A stretch of 64,000 bases of DNA from Achromobacter xylosoxidans (GCF_002192695.1 NZ_MTLG01000075.1:124001-188000), one strand, 5' to 3'. Numbered from the stretch's first letter, positions 1 to 9,217 are shown. Notes: generated by a model not told the origin, from the sequence alone. A program made the numbers and translations.

Positions 1-24
1 GGCAAGCAATAGTCTGCGAGACAT
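1..24 (-). CDS. start of a leftward gene cut by the window edge
   Basis: A good Shine-Dalgarno, AGGAGA on the minus strand (32-37), stands 7 nt before an ATG at 22-24. The frame then reads MSRRLLLA up to the window edge. The basic, then hydrophobic, start looks like the beginning of a signal peptide. Only eight codons are visible, so the product cannot be named. The gene would be divergent from the penicillin acylase gene, with about 250 nt between them. I see no other gene in that gap. Confidence 0.45.
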
Positions 25-275
25 GATGTTGTCTCCTGCAAGTTCTTATGCAGTCCATTTTCTGCCCATGCGTTTACGTCTACCTGAACCTCGGCATGGT
101 CCGTCGCTGGTTACATATTCTGACTAAGCTGATCAAATGAAACAGCGTTCCACGGCGAGCCGATTTGGTTGTACATATGGCAAGGGCCTGGAGCGGCCCT
201 GACTGTCGCATTGGGCGGCATGACCCTCGATGTCCGGCAGGCAGCTAGAAGACAAATAAACCCGAGGAGGAGTCA

Positions 276-2738
276 ATGCGTACGTTCAATCGCAGGGCCG
301 CGGCATTCCTGGCGAGCGGGCTGATTGCAGTGCTGGCAGGCTGCGCGTCGCCCGGTGGCAAGAAAGAAACCGTCGATATGAAGGGGCTGTCCCAGCCCGT
401 GGAGATCGTGCGCGACCGCCACGGGGTGTCCCACATCTACGCGCAGAACCAGGACGACCTGTTCTTCGCCCAAGGCTTCAACGCGGCGCGCGACCGCCTC
501 TGGCAGCTCGACCTCTGGCGCCGCCAGGGCGAGGGCAAGATGGCCGAACAGTTCGGTCCGCGCTTCGTCGAACAGGACCGCGCCGCGCGCCTGTTCCTGT
601 ACCGCGGCGATATGCAGGCAGAGTTCGCCAGCTACCATCCGCAGGGCAAGGCGATCCTCACGTCCTTCGCGGCGGGCATCAATGCCTACATCGATTGGGT
701 CAAGGCGAATCCTGAACAGATGCCGCCGGAATTCAAGCTGACCGGCACCGAGCCCGGCTATTGGAGTCCCGAGACCTCGCTCATCCGCATCTACGGCCTG
801 ACCCGCAACCTCAGCGAAGAGGTCCGCATGGCGCAACGGGTCGCGGCGCTGGGCCTGAACACCGTGCAAGGACTCAGTACCTTCGAGCCGCCCCTGGCGC
901 TGCAGGTGCCTGCCGGACTGGACGTGCGCGACGTCGACAGCAAGGTCCTGGGCGACTACAACCTGGCGCGCAACGGCCAGAAATTCGTCGCCGCCGACTT
1001 CCCGCGTAGTCCGCTCGCGGCCGCCGAGCGCGAAAAACTCGCGCAGGAGTTGTCCGCGAATCTGCTGGCGTCGCTGGATCCGGCGTTCGACCCCATGGCG
1101 ACCCGCTACGAGAGCAACAACTGGACCATAGCCGGCCAGCACACGGCCAGCGGCAAGCCCATTCTCGCCGGCGATCCGCACCGGTCCATCACCATGCCGT
1201 CGCTGCGCTACATGGTGCATCTGAACGCGCCGGGCTGGAACGTGATCGGCGCGGGCGAGCCGGCGCTGCCCGGCGTGTCCATGGGGCACAACGACCGCAT
1301 CGCCTTCGGGCTGACGATTTTCGCCTTCGGCGACGAGGAAGACCTGTACGTCTACGATACCAACCCGGCCAAGCCCGACGAGTACCGCTACAACGGCCGC
1401 TGGGAGAAGATGCGGCAGGTGGATGAATCGATTCCGGTGCGCGGGCAGGCCGCGGCGGTGCGGCAGCTGAAGTTCACCCGGCATGGCCCGGTGATCCACG
1501 TGGACCCGGTGAAGCGCAAGGCCTACGCCTTGCGCGCGGCCTACCTGGAATTCCCGGGAACCGCCGCCTATCTGGCCAGCCTGCGGCTGAACCAGGCGCA
1601 GGACTGGAACGAGTTCGTCGCCGGCATGGAAAAACACTATACGCCCAGCGAGAACATGGTGTACGCCGACGTGGACGGCAACATCGGCTGGTTCGGCGGC
1701 AGCATCGCGCCGATACGTCCGCGCGCCGACTGGTCCGGCATGCTGCCCGTGCCGGGCAATGGCGAGTTCGAATGGCGCGGCGTGCTGCCGGGCAGCGCGC
1801 TGCCCCGCGCCTACAACCCGCCCGAAGGTTATTTCGCCACCGCCAACGAGTACAACCTGCCCGCCGACTATCGCTACAAGGACATGTCCGCCCGCACCTG
1901 GGCCGAGCCCTATCGCGTGCAGCGCATACGCGAGGTGTTGGCCGACAGCAAAGGCCAGACGGTGCAGAACTCGCAGGCGCTGCAGTACGACAACCTGTCG
2001 ATTCCGGCGCGCACGCTGGCGGGCTACGCCAAGTCGCTGAACTCGGCCGATCCCGCGACGTCGCAGGCCCTGAGCATGCTCAAGGACTGGGACGCCCGCG
2101 TGGAAACGGAGTCGCGCACCGCCACCGTTTACGAGTTCTGGCTGCCCGAGGTGGTCAAGCGCGTGACCGAACTCTATGTCCCGGCCAACGGCCGCGCCGC
2201 CTTCGGCAATCTGTCCACGGCGAAGACGCTGGAGAAGCTGGCCTCCCCGGACAGCGCTTTCGGTCCGCAACCGCAGCAGGGCCGCGACGCACTGCTGTTG
2301 CAGGCGCTGAACGACGGCTTGCAGAAGCTGCGCGCCAAGCTCGGGCCGGATTCCTCGCAATGGCAGTGGGGCAAGCTGCACCACATCCAGTTCGAGCACA
2401 GCCTGGCCGGCCTGTTGCCCGAAGCCACCGCCAATGCTTACGGCACGCCCCGCTATCCGGTCAGCGGCGACAACGACACCGTCCACCGCGCCACCTTCCG
2501 CGCCAGCGACTTCCGCCAGACCAGCGGCGCCTCATACCGCCAGGTGATAGACGTGGCCAACTGGGACAACTCGCGCATGCAGAACGTGCCGGGACAGTCC
2601 GCCGACCCGCGCAGCCCGTACTACCAGAACCTGCTCAAGGGCTGGGCAACGGGCGAGTACTTCCCCATGGCGTTCAGCCGCGCCAAGGTGGATAGCGAGA
2701 AGGCGGGTACCTTGAATCTGCGTCCGGCGCCGCGCTGA
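276..2738 (+). CDS. penicillin acylase family lipoprotein (Ntn hydrolase)
   Basis: An 820-residue N-terminal-nucleophile hydrolase of the penicillin G/cephalosporin/acyl-homoserine-lactone acylase family. These are made as one chain and self-cleave to alpha and beta subunits; the new N-terminal Ser of the beta chain attacks an amide bond. The catalytic Ser is seen at residue 280 in the ESNNW motif, which fits an alpha segment of about 250 residues. The start (ATG after GAGGAGG at 264-270) gives a lipoprotein signal, with the lipobox LAGC ending at Cys23, so the enzyme is probably anchored at the periplasmic face of a membrane. It stands alone, and a terminator-like hairpin follows. Substrate unknown: aliphatic or aromatic amides and acyl-homoserine lactones are possible. 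Confidence 0.9.
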   Translation: MRTFNRRAAAFLASGLIAVLAGCASPGGKKETVDMKGLSQPVEIVRDRHGVSHIYAQNQDDLFFAQGFNAARDRLWQLDLWRRQGEGKMAEQFGPRFVEQDRAARLFLYRGDMQAEFASYHPQGKAILTSFAAGINAYIDWVKANPEQMPPEFKLTGTEPGYWSPETSLIRIYGLTRNLSEEVRMAQRVAALGLNTVQGLSTFEPPLALQVPAGLDVRDVDSKVLGDYNLARNGQKFVAADFPRSPLAAAEREKLAQELSANLLASLDPAFDPMATRYESNNWTIAGQHTASGKPILAGDPHRSITMPSLRYMVHLNAPGWNVIGAGEPALPGVSMGHNDRIAFGLTIFAFGDEEDLYVYDTNPAKPDEYRYNGRWEKMRQVDESIPVRGQAAAVRQLKFTRHGPVIHVDPVKRKAYALRAAYLEFPGTAAYLASLRLNQAQDWNEFVAGMEKHYTPSENMVYADVDGNIGWFGGSIAPIRPRADWSGMLPVPGNGEFEWRGVLPGSALPRAYNPPEGYFATANEYNLPADYRYKDMSARTWAEPYRVQRIREVLADSKGQTVQNSQALQYDNLSIPARTLAGYAKSLNSADPATSQALSMLKDWDARVETESRTATVYEFWLPEVVKRVTELYVPANGRAAFGNLSTAKTLEKLASPDSAFGPQPQQGRDALLLQALNDGLQKLRAKLGPDSSQWQWGKLHHIQFEHSLAGLLPEATANAYGTPRYPVSGDNDTVHRATFRASDFRQTSGASYRQVIDVANWDNSRMQNVPGQSADPRSPYYQNLLKGWATGEYFPMAFSRAKVDSEKAGTLNLRPAPR

Positions 2739-2758
2739 CGGGGAGAGCAGGGAAGACC

Positions 2759-2800
2759 ACGCCGGCAAGCGCCAGGGATTGGCGTCCGCCGGCGTTTTTC
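2759..2800 (+). terminator. intrinsic terminator after the acylase gene
   Basis: A GC-rich hairpin starts about 20 nt after the stop codon. Arms ACGCCGG..CGCC and GGCG..CCGGCGT enclose a short loop and are followed directly by TTTTT at 2795-2799. The position and U-tract are those of a rho-independent terminator. Confidence 0.75.
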
Positions 2801-2825
2801 AATGCGCCGCGCTGGCTTCGCCTAG

Positions 2826-2883
2826 AATTAATTGACACCCAGATAAATACCTCATAAATTAATTGCCTAGGTGTTAATTAATT
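2826..2883 (+). promoter_or_regulatory. probable promoter inside a split inverted repeat
   Basis: A sigma70-like promoter is visible: -35 TTGACA at 2832-2837, a 17-bp spacer, and -10 TAAATT at 2855-2860. It is bracketed by an inverted repeat with arms at 2826-2839 (AATTAATTGACACC) and 2870-2883 (GGTGTTAATTAATT), 13 of 14 positions complementary. The left arm covers the -35 box and the right arm covers the likely transcription start. This is what a repressor site for the downstream catabolic operon would look like. The TetR protein at 8432 is the nearest candidate, by inference. Confidence 0.5.
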
Positions 2884-2893
2884 GGAGAGGCTC

Positions 2894-4144
2894 GTGGCGG
2901 AGAAAGAGATTGCCGCAGTGACGGCAGGCATGCGGGGTGCGTCCTGGGATGCCGAGTTGATGCAACGGCCCTATAAGGTTGTGCCCTACGCCTTGGGCAC
3001 GGCCGATGGCCAGCGGACCCTGGGCTTCCTGTTCACGGCGACGGGCAAGGAGCGCACGGTCGTATCCCTGATGCATCCGCGCGAGATGTCCGTTACGCAC
3101 TATATGGTGCCGGCGGTGCTGGATGCGGGCTGCGCCTGCTGGGTGCAGGGGCCGCGCTCGATCGGCAACGACCTCAGGCTGGAGCATGAGATTGCCTTGT
3201 TCGATGTGGCGGCGGGCATGCAGCACTTACGGGATCTTGGCTACGAGCGCATCGTCCTTCTGGGCAATTCGGGCGGGGCCGGGCTGTATGCGCTGTACAA
3301 CCAGCAATCCCTTTTGGCGCCGGATTCCCGTATCGCCAAAACGCCAGCCGGCCGGCCCACCAGGCTGAACGAACTCACCATGCCGGTGGTGGACGGCCTG
3401 GTGTTGCTGTCGCCGCATCCGGGGCAAGGCAGGCTGCTCATGTCGGGCCTGGATCCCTCGGTCGTTGACGAAGCCGATCCGATGCGCACCGATCCCGCGC
3501 TGGATCCGTTCAGCACCGCGAACGGCTATGACGCGCAGGCAGGGCAGGCGCGGTACGACCCGGCGTTTCTCGATAAGTATCGTGCCGCGCAGGTCGAGCG
3601 CGTGCGGCGCATCGACCAGCACGCGCGCGCCTTGCTCGCCGGCAAGCAGGATGCCCGCGCCAAGGTCAAGGCCGGTTCGTGGCAGCCGCTGGACCGCCAG
3701 CAGGCGGCATTCGCGCCGATCTTTCACGTCTGGCGCACGGACGCGGACCCCAGGGCTTGGGATATCACGCTGGATCCTTCGGACCGCAAGACCGGCTCGC
3801 TTTGGGGCAAGGATCCCTTCGTGTCCAACTGGGGCAGCGTGGGCTTTGCCCGGATCGTTACGCCGGAGTCCTGGCTGTCGACCTGGTCGGGGCTCTCGTC
3901 CAACGCCGCGCTTGAGCAGACCCTGCCGGCCGTGCGCCAGCCGACGCTGTTGATCGAGTACACCGGAGACCAATGCACGTTCCCGGCCGACATCGCTGCC
4001 ATCCACGGCCAGATCGGCACGCAGGCCAAGACCCATGTGCGGGTGCGCGGCAACCACCATGGCATGGCGCTGGCCAAGGACGAGCCCGCGGGCAGGACGG
4101 TAGCGGCCCAGCACCTGGAAGCGTGGCTGCGCGCGCATTTCTGA
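2894..4144 (+). CDS. alpha/beta hydrolase, first gene of the aryl-acid operon
   Basis: A serine hydrolase of the alpha/beta fold, about 416 residues from this start. The nucleophile elbow GNSGG is near residue 128, an acidic residue lies in TGDQ near 355, and the catalytic His is in RGNHHG near the C-terminus. It has no signal peptide and should act in the cytoplasm. As the first gene of a ligase/VOC/monooxygenase/thioesterase operon it could hydrolyse a ring-cleavage product or an ester precursor; this is inferred from context only. The start is uncertain. A TTG at 2882 is also open but lies within the promoter dyad, and GTG at 2918 or ATG at 2930 are possible; GTG at 2894 has GGAGAGG just upstream. 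An upstream membrane-facing role is not indicated. Confidence 0.8.
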   Translation: MAEKEIAAVTAGMRGASWDAELMQRPYKVVPYALGTADGQRTLGFLFTATGKERTVVSLMHPREMSVTHYMVPAVLDAGCACWVQGPRSIGNDLRLEHEIALFDVAAGMQHLRDLGYERIVLLGNSGGAGLYALYNQQSLLAPDSRIAKTPAGRPTRLNELTMPVVDGLVLLSPHPGQGRLLMSGLDPSVVDEADPMRTDPALDPFSTANGYDAQAGQARYDPAFLDKYRAAQVERVRRIDQHARALLAGKQDARAKVKAGSWQPLDRQQAAFAPIFHVWRTDADPRAWDITLDPSDRKTGSLWGKDPFVSNWGSVGFARIVTPESWLSTWSGLSSNAALEQTLPAVRQPTLLIEYTGDQCTFPADIAAIHGQIGTQAKTHVRVRGNHHGMALAKDEPAGRTVAAQHLEAWLRAHF

Positions 4145-4192
4145 GCGGGCAAGCAGGAGACTCGCCCATTAGGGGCGCAAGAGGAAAGTTCA

Positions 4193-5896
4193 ATGACGAG
4201 TTTGGAAAGCATCTTGCCGGCCGAGCGCCTGCAAGGCGTGCGCTACCCGGATGAAGCGCGGCTGCGCGCGTATGTGCGCCAGGGCGTGCTCGGCCGGGAA
4301 ACGCTGGCGGGCGGCCTGCGCGACGCCTTTGCCGCCCATGCCGACAGGCTGGCGCTGGTGGGGCCGGACGGCCACTACACCTATCGTGAACTGGACCAGC
4401 GCAGCGACCGGCTGGGCGCCGCGCTGCTGGAACTGGGCCTGCGGCCGCTGGACCGCGCAATCTTCCAGTGCGGCAACAGCCATGAACTGCTGGTGGCGTT
4501 CTGCGCCTGCCTGAAGGCGGGGATCATCCCCATCTGCTCCTTGCAGGCCTTCCGCAAGCTGGAGATCGAATATCTGGGAAACCTGGCGCAAGCGCGGCTG
4601 CACCTGGTCCAGGGCGACGATCCGAAGTTCGACGACGTGGCTTTCGCAGAAGAGATGCAGCAGCATGTGCCGACGTTGACGCATGTCGTACAGGCGCGCG
4701 GGTCCGCCCGAGGATGTGCCGTCACGATAGCCGGCCTGATCGCGGCCACGCCGCTGGCAGCCGCCCGCGCGCGCCTGGCGCAAGTGCGGACGCATCCGTT
4801 CCAGGTGGCGGTATTCCAACTGTCGGGCGGTACCACGGGGGTGCCCAAGATCATCCCGCGCTTTCATTCCGAGTACCTCTACAACATGCGGGCGGTGGCG
4901 GCCTGGAACCGCTACGCCAGCGATGACGTGCTGTTCTTTCCCACGCCCTACATGCACAACCTGAATATGGGCTGCTTCTTCGGTCCATTCCTGTTGAGCG
5001 GCGCTCAGATCACCGTGTGCCGCAGCCTGGACGAAGCCACCTTGCAGGGCTTGGTGCGGACGTACCGCCCCACCTGGTTCGGCGTGGCGGGCCCGATCCT
5101 GACCCGCATCCTGCCCGAGCTGGACCGCGCCGCCGCCAGCGAAAAGGCGCGCCGCCGCTTCGTCACGCCGCGCAACGCCGCGGGCCTGGCCAGAACCACC
5201 GGATCTCCCGCTTTCCATATCTTCGGCATGACCGAGGGCGTCATCATGTTCGCCAAGGAGGGCGACAGCGCGGACGTGCTCGAGAGTTCCGTCGGCCGGC
5301 CGGTTTCGGACCACGACGAGGTCCGGATCGTGACGCCCGGCACCGACGCCGAGGTGCCTGCAGGAGAAACCGGCGAAGCGCTCTTCAGGGGGCCCTACAC
5401 CATACGCGGGTACTACAAGTCGGAGGCGGAGGACGTCGGCCGTTTCACGGCCGACGGCTTCTACCGCTCGGGCGACCTGATGCGCTGCGAGGTGCACGAC
5501 GGCCGGCGCTATTACTACTTCTGCGGGCGGATCAAGGACGTGGTGGACCGCGGGGGCGAGAAGATCAACGCCGAGGAAGTCGAGAACGTGCTCAACGCGC
5601 ATCCGGCCATCCTGACCTCGGCCGTGGTGGCCATGCCGGATCCGGTCTACGGCGAGCGCGTCTGTGCCTTCGTGATAGCCCGCCACCCTGGCGCGGCGCT
5701 CACGCTGCCCATGGTCTGCGGTTATCTGCAAGAGATCGGGCTGGCCAAGTTCAAGTGGCCCGAACGCCTGGAAGTCGTGGACGAATTTCCCCTTTCCGCA
5801 TCCGGAAAATTGAGCAAAAAGGCGTTGCGCGGCCAGATCGCCGCCACGCTCGAGGCCGAACGCGGCCAGCAAACGAATGGAGAACACGCCAAATGA
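4193..5896 (+). CDS. aryl-acid AMP ligase (2,3-dihydroxybenzoate/salicylate adenylase-like)
   Basis: A 567-residue ANL-superfamily enzyme that activates a carboxylic acid as acyl-AMP, possibly going on to the CoA thioester. Visible motifs are the P-loop SGGTTGVPK (about 209-217), FGMTEG (about 344), YRSGDL and GRIKDVVDRGGEKI (about 424-460), and the C-terminal catalytic Lys in ASGKLSKKAL. The pair His255-Asn256 (MHNLNMG) matches the HN pair that EntE/DhbE-type ligases use to hold 2-hydroxylated benzoic acids, so the substrate is probably salicylate-like. GAGGAAA at 4181-4187 supports the start. The stop overlaps the next start by 4 nt. No siderophore synthetase genes are nearby, which argues for catabolism. 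Confidence 0.88.
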   Translation: MTSLESILPAERLQGVRYPDEARLRAYVRQGVLGRETLAGGLRDAFAAHADRLALVGPDGHYTYRELDQRSDRLGAALLELGLRPLDRAIFQCGNSHELLVAFCACLKAGIIPICSLQAFRKLEIEYLGNLAQARLHLVQGDDPKFDDVAFAEEMQQHVPTLTHVVQARGSARGCAVTIAGLIAATPLAAARARLAQVRTHPFQVAVFQLSGGTTGVPKIIPRFHSEYLYNMRAVAAWNRYASDDVLFFPTPYMHNLNMGCFFGPFLLSGAQITVCRSLDEATLQGLVRTYRPTWFGVAGPILTRILPELDRAAASEKARRRFVTPRNAAGLARTTGSPAFHIFGMTEGVIMFAKEGDSADVLESSVGRPVSDHDEVRIVTPGTDAEVPAGETGEALFRGPYTIRGYYKSEAEDVGRFTADGFYRSGDLMRCEVHDGRRYYYFCGRIKDVVDRGGEKINAEEVENVLNAHPAILTSAVVAMPDPVYGERVCAFVIARHPGAALTLPMVCGYLQEIGLAKFKWPERLEVVDEFPLSASGKLSKKALRGQIAATLEAERGQQTNGEHAK

Positions 5897-6747
5897 GCCC
5901 GTCCTTGCTTGAACTTTCTTCCATCCCTGCGGTGCGGCTGCACGGCGTGCACCACACGGCCAGGCCGACCTGGAAGCTGGCGCAAACCGTGCGCTTCTAT
6001 CGCGACTTGCTGGGCTTGCCGCTGGTGCATGCCATTTCCGCCAAGGGATGGGGCCCGCAGAACCATCCGGATTTCCTGCACTTCTTCTTCGACAGCGGCA
6101 ACGGCAGCACGATCGCCTTCTTCTACTACATCGGCACGCAGCGTCCCGAGCGCCTGGCGCCCACGGATCACTACCAGGACCGAGCCACCCACACCGCCTG
6201 GCGGGTCGAAAGCGAGGCCGAGCTGCTGCAATGGCGCGCCCGCGTGGAGGCGGTCGGGATTCCCTTGCGCTACCAGATCCGCCACGAGGTGATCGAATCC
6301 ATCTACTTCAACGATCCCAACGGCTATCCCATAGAAATCACCTGGCAGGTGCGGCCCTTCAGCGCGGAAGACGCGCAGGACGCCCAGAACACGCTCGAAG
6401 CCGCGATGGCGCTGGAGGAGGGCGGCTTCGACTCCATCGAGCCGGTATGGCAGGCCAAGGGCGCCGCGCTGGGCGGGTACGCGCAGGACAAGGCGGCCAT
6501 CTACGTCCTGGATGTGCCCGAATTCAAGGCCTTGCTGGACGCCGCCCGCGACAGCGCGGGCTACGCCACGCAGCCCGCTGGCAACGGCTATGTACGCATC
6601 TCGGGCAATCCAGGACTGCGGTTCGAGCGCAAGGAACTGGGCTTCAAGCCGGCCGTCTGGTATGGCGCCCTGACCGGCGGGTTGAGCGGCCGGATCGAGC
6701 AGTTCGACATGGACGTCCTGTCCATTGCACCTCTGGAGCTTGCATGA
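5893..6747 (+). CDS. VOC superfamily protein, extradiol dioxygenase-like
   Basis: 284 residues with two beta-alpha-beta-beta-beta VOC modules in the first half. The likely metal ligands of a 2-His-1-carboxylate site are all present: His in GVHHTAR (about residue 18), His in THTAWR (about 99) and Glu in IEITWQ (about 147). The family includes extradiol ring-cleaving dioxygenases, glyoxalases and epimerases. Between an aryl-acid ligase and a ring hydroxylase, ring cleavage of a dihydroxylated aromatic is the best guess. The C-terminal 120 residues are less typical and I cannot assign them. ATGA overlaps join it to both neighbours, so it must be co-translated with them. Confidence 0.8.
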   Translation: MSPSLLELSSIPAVRLHGVHHTARPTWKLAQTVRFYRDLLGLPLVHAISAKGWGPQNHPDFLHFFFDSGNGSTIAFFYYIGTQRPERLAPTDHYQDRATHTAWRVESEAELLQWRARVEAVGIPLRYQIRHEVIESIYFNDPNGYPIEITWQVRPFSAEDAQDAQNTLEAAMALEEGGFDSIEPVWQAKGAALGGYAQDKAAIYVLDVPEFKALLDAARDSAGYATQPAGNGYVRISGNPGLRFERKELGFKPAVWYGALTGGLSGRIEQFDMDVLSIAPLELA

Positions 6748-7901
6748 AAGCCGCCATCATCGGGGGCGGGCCCGCGGGCCTGTTTCTCGCCATCCTGTTG
6801 AAACAGCGACAGCCGGCCGCGGCCGTCACCGTGTATGAACAGAACCCGGCCGATGCCACCTTCGGCTTCGGCGTCGTCATGGCCGACAAGGGGCTGGACC
6901 GATTGCGGGACGCTTCCCCCGGGGTATTCGACGCGCTCGCCGGCGCCATGCGCTTCAGTGACCGGCAGGTCATCGTGTCGAACGAGACGCCGATCACGGT
7001 GCAGCGTCCCGGCAGCGGCGGCGCCATTGCGCGCATCGAACTGCTGCGCATCCTGGGTGTACACGCCAGGCGGTTGGGAGTGGATGTGCGCTACCAGGAC
7101 AGGATCGAGGACTTCCAGGCGCTGGATGCCGATGTGGTGGTCGGCGCCGACGGCATCAACTCGCGGGTGCGTGACAGCGACGAACGGGGGTTCGACGTGC
7201 ACCGCTACGGCCTCACAAACCATTTTGCCTGGTACGGCGTCGCAAAGGCCTTCCCATCTCCAAGCCTGGTGTTCCGCAAGCACGGCGCGGGCTACTTCGT
7301 GGCGCACTACTACCCCTATTCGGCATCCATGAGTACCTTCGTCGCGGAATGCGATCACCGCACTTGGCAGGAACTGGGCATGGAGGCGATGAGCGCCGAG
7401 GCGCGGCAGGACCTGTTCGAACAGGTGTTCGCGCCTGAACTGGACGGGCACGCATTGGTCTCGAACCATTCCAGCTGGCGCCAGTTCCCAGTCATACGCG
7501 CGCGCAATTGGTGCGTGGGCAACCGGGTGCTGATAGGTGATGCGCTCAGCAGCGCACATTTCTCGATCGGGTCGGGCACGCGTATCGCCATGGAGGACGC
7601 CATTGCGCTGGCCGATGCCTTGAACGGGTCGCCCGGCGATATTCCTCGTGCGCTGGCCTCCTATTGCGAGACGCGCCAGCCGCAGAAGCAGAAGCTGATA
7701 GGCGCGTCGGAAGCCTCCTTCAACTGGTACGAGCGCATGCGGGACTGGATGGACCAGTATGGACCGCAGGAGTTCGTATTGCGTTTCATGACGCGCACCG
7801 GGCGCGTCGATGTGGGCCGGCTGCGCGAGCAATATCCGGCCCTGGTGCGGGAATTCGAAGCCGCCGGACTGATTCCTGCCGAATTCGAGGGACATCCATG
7901 A
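6744..7901 (+). CDS. FAD-dependent monooxygenase, salicylyl/aminobenzoyl-CoA hydroxylase type
   Basis: A 385-residue group A flavoprotein hydroxylase. The FAD-binding GGGPAG lies at residues 7-12, the DVVVGADGINSR motif near 131, and GDALSSAHFSIGSGTR, the second FAD motif, near 269. That last motif and the FNWYERM segment resemble the N-terminal flavoprotein half of salicylyl-CoA 5-hydroxylase and 2-aminobenzoyl-CoA monooxygenase. Those relatives often carry a fused C-terminal reductase domain, which is absent here. It would hydroxylate an aryl-CoA, or the free acid, with NAD(P)H and O2 in the cytoplasm. Acting after the ligase and before the thioesterase, it fits an activate-hydroxylate-release scheme. 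Confidence 0.87.
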   Translation: MKAAIIGGGPAGLFLAILLKQRQPAAAVTVYEQNPADATFGFGVVMADKGLDRLRDASPGVFDALAGAMRFSDRQVIVSNETPITVQRPGSGGAIARIELLRILGVHARRLGVDVRYQDRIEDFQALDADVVVGADGINSRVRDSDERGFDVHRYGLTNHFAWYGVAKAFPSPSLVFRKHGAGYFVAHYYPYSASMSTFVAECDHRTWQELGMEAMSAEARQDLFEQVFAPELDGHALVSNHSSWRQFPVIRARNWCVGNRVLIGDALSSAHFSIGSGTRIAMEDAIALADALNGSPGDIPRALASYCETRQPQKQKLIGASEASFNWYERMRDWMDQYGPQEFVLRFMTRTGRVDVGRLREQYPALVREFEAAGLIPAEFEGHP

Positions 7902-8347
7902 AAGCCACCGAGATGGTCCTGAGCCTTGACCCCTTTGTGGTTCGGCGCGAGGTGCGATGGGGGGATTGCGATCCGGCGGGCGTGGTCTATACGGGTCGCT
8001 TCACCGATTACCTGCTGGGCGCGGTCGCGCTCTATACAGAGCACCTGGGGGAAGGGCGGCGCTTGGGCGAGGCGCATGAGGTCGGTACGCCGTGCCGGGG
8101 CATGTCCTTCGACTTTACCGGCACGCTCTGGCCGGGCGACGTAGTCCATATCGCATGCAGCCTGGGAGCGTTGCGCACACGCTCATTCGATATCCAGGCG
8201 CGGGCCGCCCGGCCCGACGGCAGCCCGGTGTTTTCGGCGGTGTTTTCGCCCATCTGCGTGCGGCAGGATGCGCGGGTCGGCACGCCGATTCCCGCCTCCT
8301 TGCGCGTGGTGCTGTTGCGGCACGGCGCCAAGGCGCATCAAGGCTGA
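7898..8347 (+). CDS. acyl-CoA thioesterase, 4-hydroxybenzoyl-CoA thioesterase fold
   Basis: 149 residues of hotdog fold. The WGDCDPAGVVY segment (about residues 21-31) is the 4HBT signature, and its Asp is the catalytic acid in the Pseudomonas-type enzyme. The natural role would be hydrolysis of a hydroxylated aryl-CoA to free acid plus CoA, closing a CoA-primed hydroxylation sequence like the salicylate-to-gentisate route. The start overlaps the monooxygenase stop (ATGA). It is the last gene of the tight operon; about 80 nt follow before the regulator. Confidence 0.88.
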   Translation: MKATEMVLSLDPFVVRREVRWGDCDPAGVVYTGRFTDYLLGAVALYTEHLGEGRRLGEAHEVGTPCRGMSFDFTGTLWPGDVVHIACSLGALRTRSFDIQARAARPDGSPVFSAVFSPICVRQDARVGTPIPASLRVVLLRHGAKAHQG

Positions 8348-8431
8348 AGCGGCTACGAGTGGGGTATTTGCCAGGGGGGCAATAAAACCTTAGGATGCCC
8401 CGGTCATCCGGATTTTCCAGAGTGTGCCGAT

Positions 8432-9217
8432 ATGCCCGCCACAAAAAAGCCCGCCAGCGATGCCGCACCGCGCAAGCGGGGCCGTCCGCCCCGGGTCGAA
8501 TCGCCGATCAATGGCGAAGCCACGCTCAGCCGGGCGACCATCATCGAGCGCGCGATCGCGCTGGCGCGCGAAACCTCGCTGGAGCAGATATCCATGGTGC
8601 AGCTGGCGCGCGACTTCGGCGTCGCGCCCGGCCTGATCCATTACTACCTGGGCGGGCGCGACAAATTGATATCGGGCGTGCTCAACAACTACTACCGGGA
8701 GCGGTTGGCGCGGATGCCGGCGCTGACCGGCGATTGGCGCGCCGACATCGAAACCATCGCGCGGCTCAGCCTGGCCTTTGCGGTGGAGAATCCCGGCGTC
8801 AGCACCTATGTCGCGTCCCACAACCGCTTCCGCCTGTTCCAGGACGTGGATTCAGGCGAAACCGATTTTGGCGCGGTGTTCTTCAACCACGTGACCACGG
8901 CCTTCATGCAGGGCGGCTTTTCGGCTGAGCAGGTGGCCCTGGCCTACCACCTGCTGGCGCAATTCCTGGTCGCAAGCAGCCGCGCCGAAGCCTCCAAGCA
9001 GTTGCCTGTCTACCATCGCGATTTCATCCGCGGACGGCTGGATGCCATGCCGGCGGACCGCTACCCCGGAGCCCGCTACGTCGCAGAGGCGTTCTCGGGG
9101 CTGAATACCGAATTGGCATTTGAAGCCGGCCTGCGGATCCTGCTTGACGGCATCGCGCAATGGGCCCGGGAGCCTGGCGCGCCAGCCAAGCCCAAGCGCA
9201 AGACGACCATCCGATAG
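8432..9217 (+). CDS. TetR/AcrR family regulator
   Basis: 261 residues with a basic, Ala/Lys-rich N-terminal tail and then a TetR-type helix-turn-helix. The segment from about residue 35 (TIIERAIALARETS) to FGVAPGLIHYYLGGRDKLI near 75 is the recognition region. The C-terminal ligand-binding half is helical and not specific to a known subfamily. It lies between the aryl-acid operon and the Bug receptor gene, on the same strand as both, and is followed by a long inverted repeat. Local control of one or both units by a pathway metabolite is likely but inferred. Confidence 0.88.
   Translation: MPATKKPASDAAPRKRGRPPRVESPINGEATLSRATIIERAIALARETSLEQISMVQLARDFGVAPGLIHYYLGGRDKLISGVLNNYYRERLARMPALTGDWRADIETIARLSLAFAVENPGVSTYVASHNRFRLFQDVDSGETDFGAVFFNHVTTAFMQGGFSAEQVALAYHLLAQFLVASSRAEASKQLPVYHRDFIRGRLDAMPADRYPGARYVAEAFSGLNTELAFEAGLRILLDGIAQWAREPGAPAKPKRKTTIR

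Noticed and set aside
273..2486. A 737-residue minus-strand frame opposite the penicillin acylase gene, and similar frames opposite the ligase (4190-5887) and the RND adaptor and pump (23049-25850).
   Set aside because: High-GC shadow frames: composition is unlike a real protein and the plus-strand genes are clearly conserved families.
2882..2893. TTG start for the alpha/beta hydrolase.
   Set aside because: It lies in the inverted repeat, about 15 nt from the predicted transcription start, with no ribosome-binding site before it.
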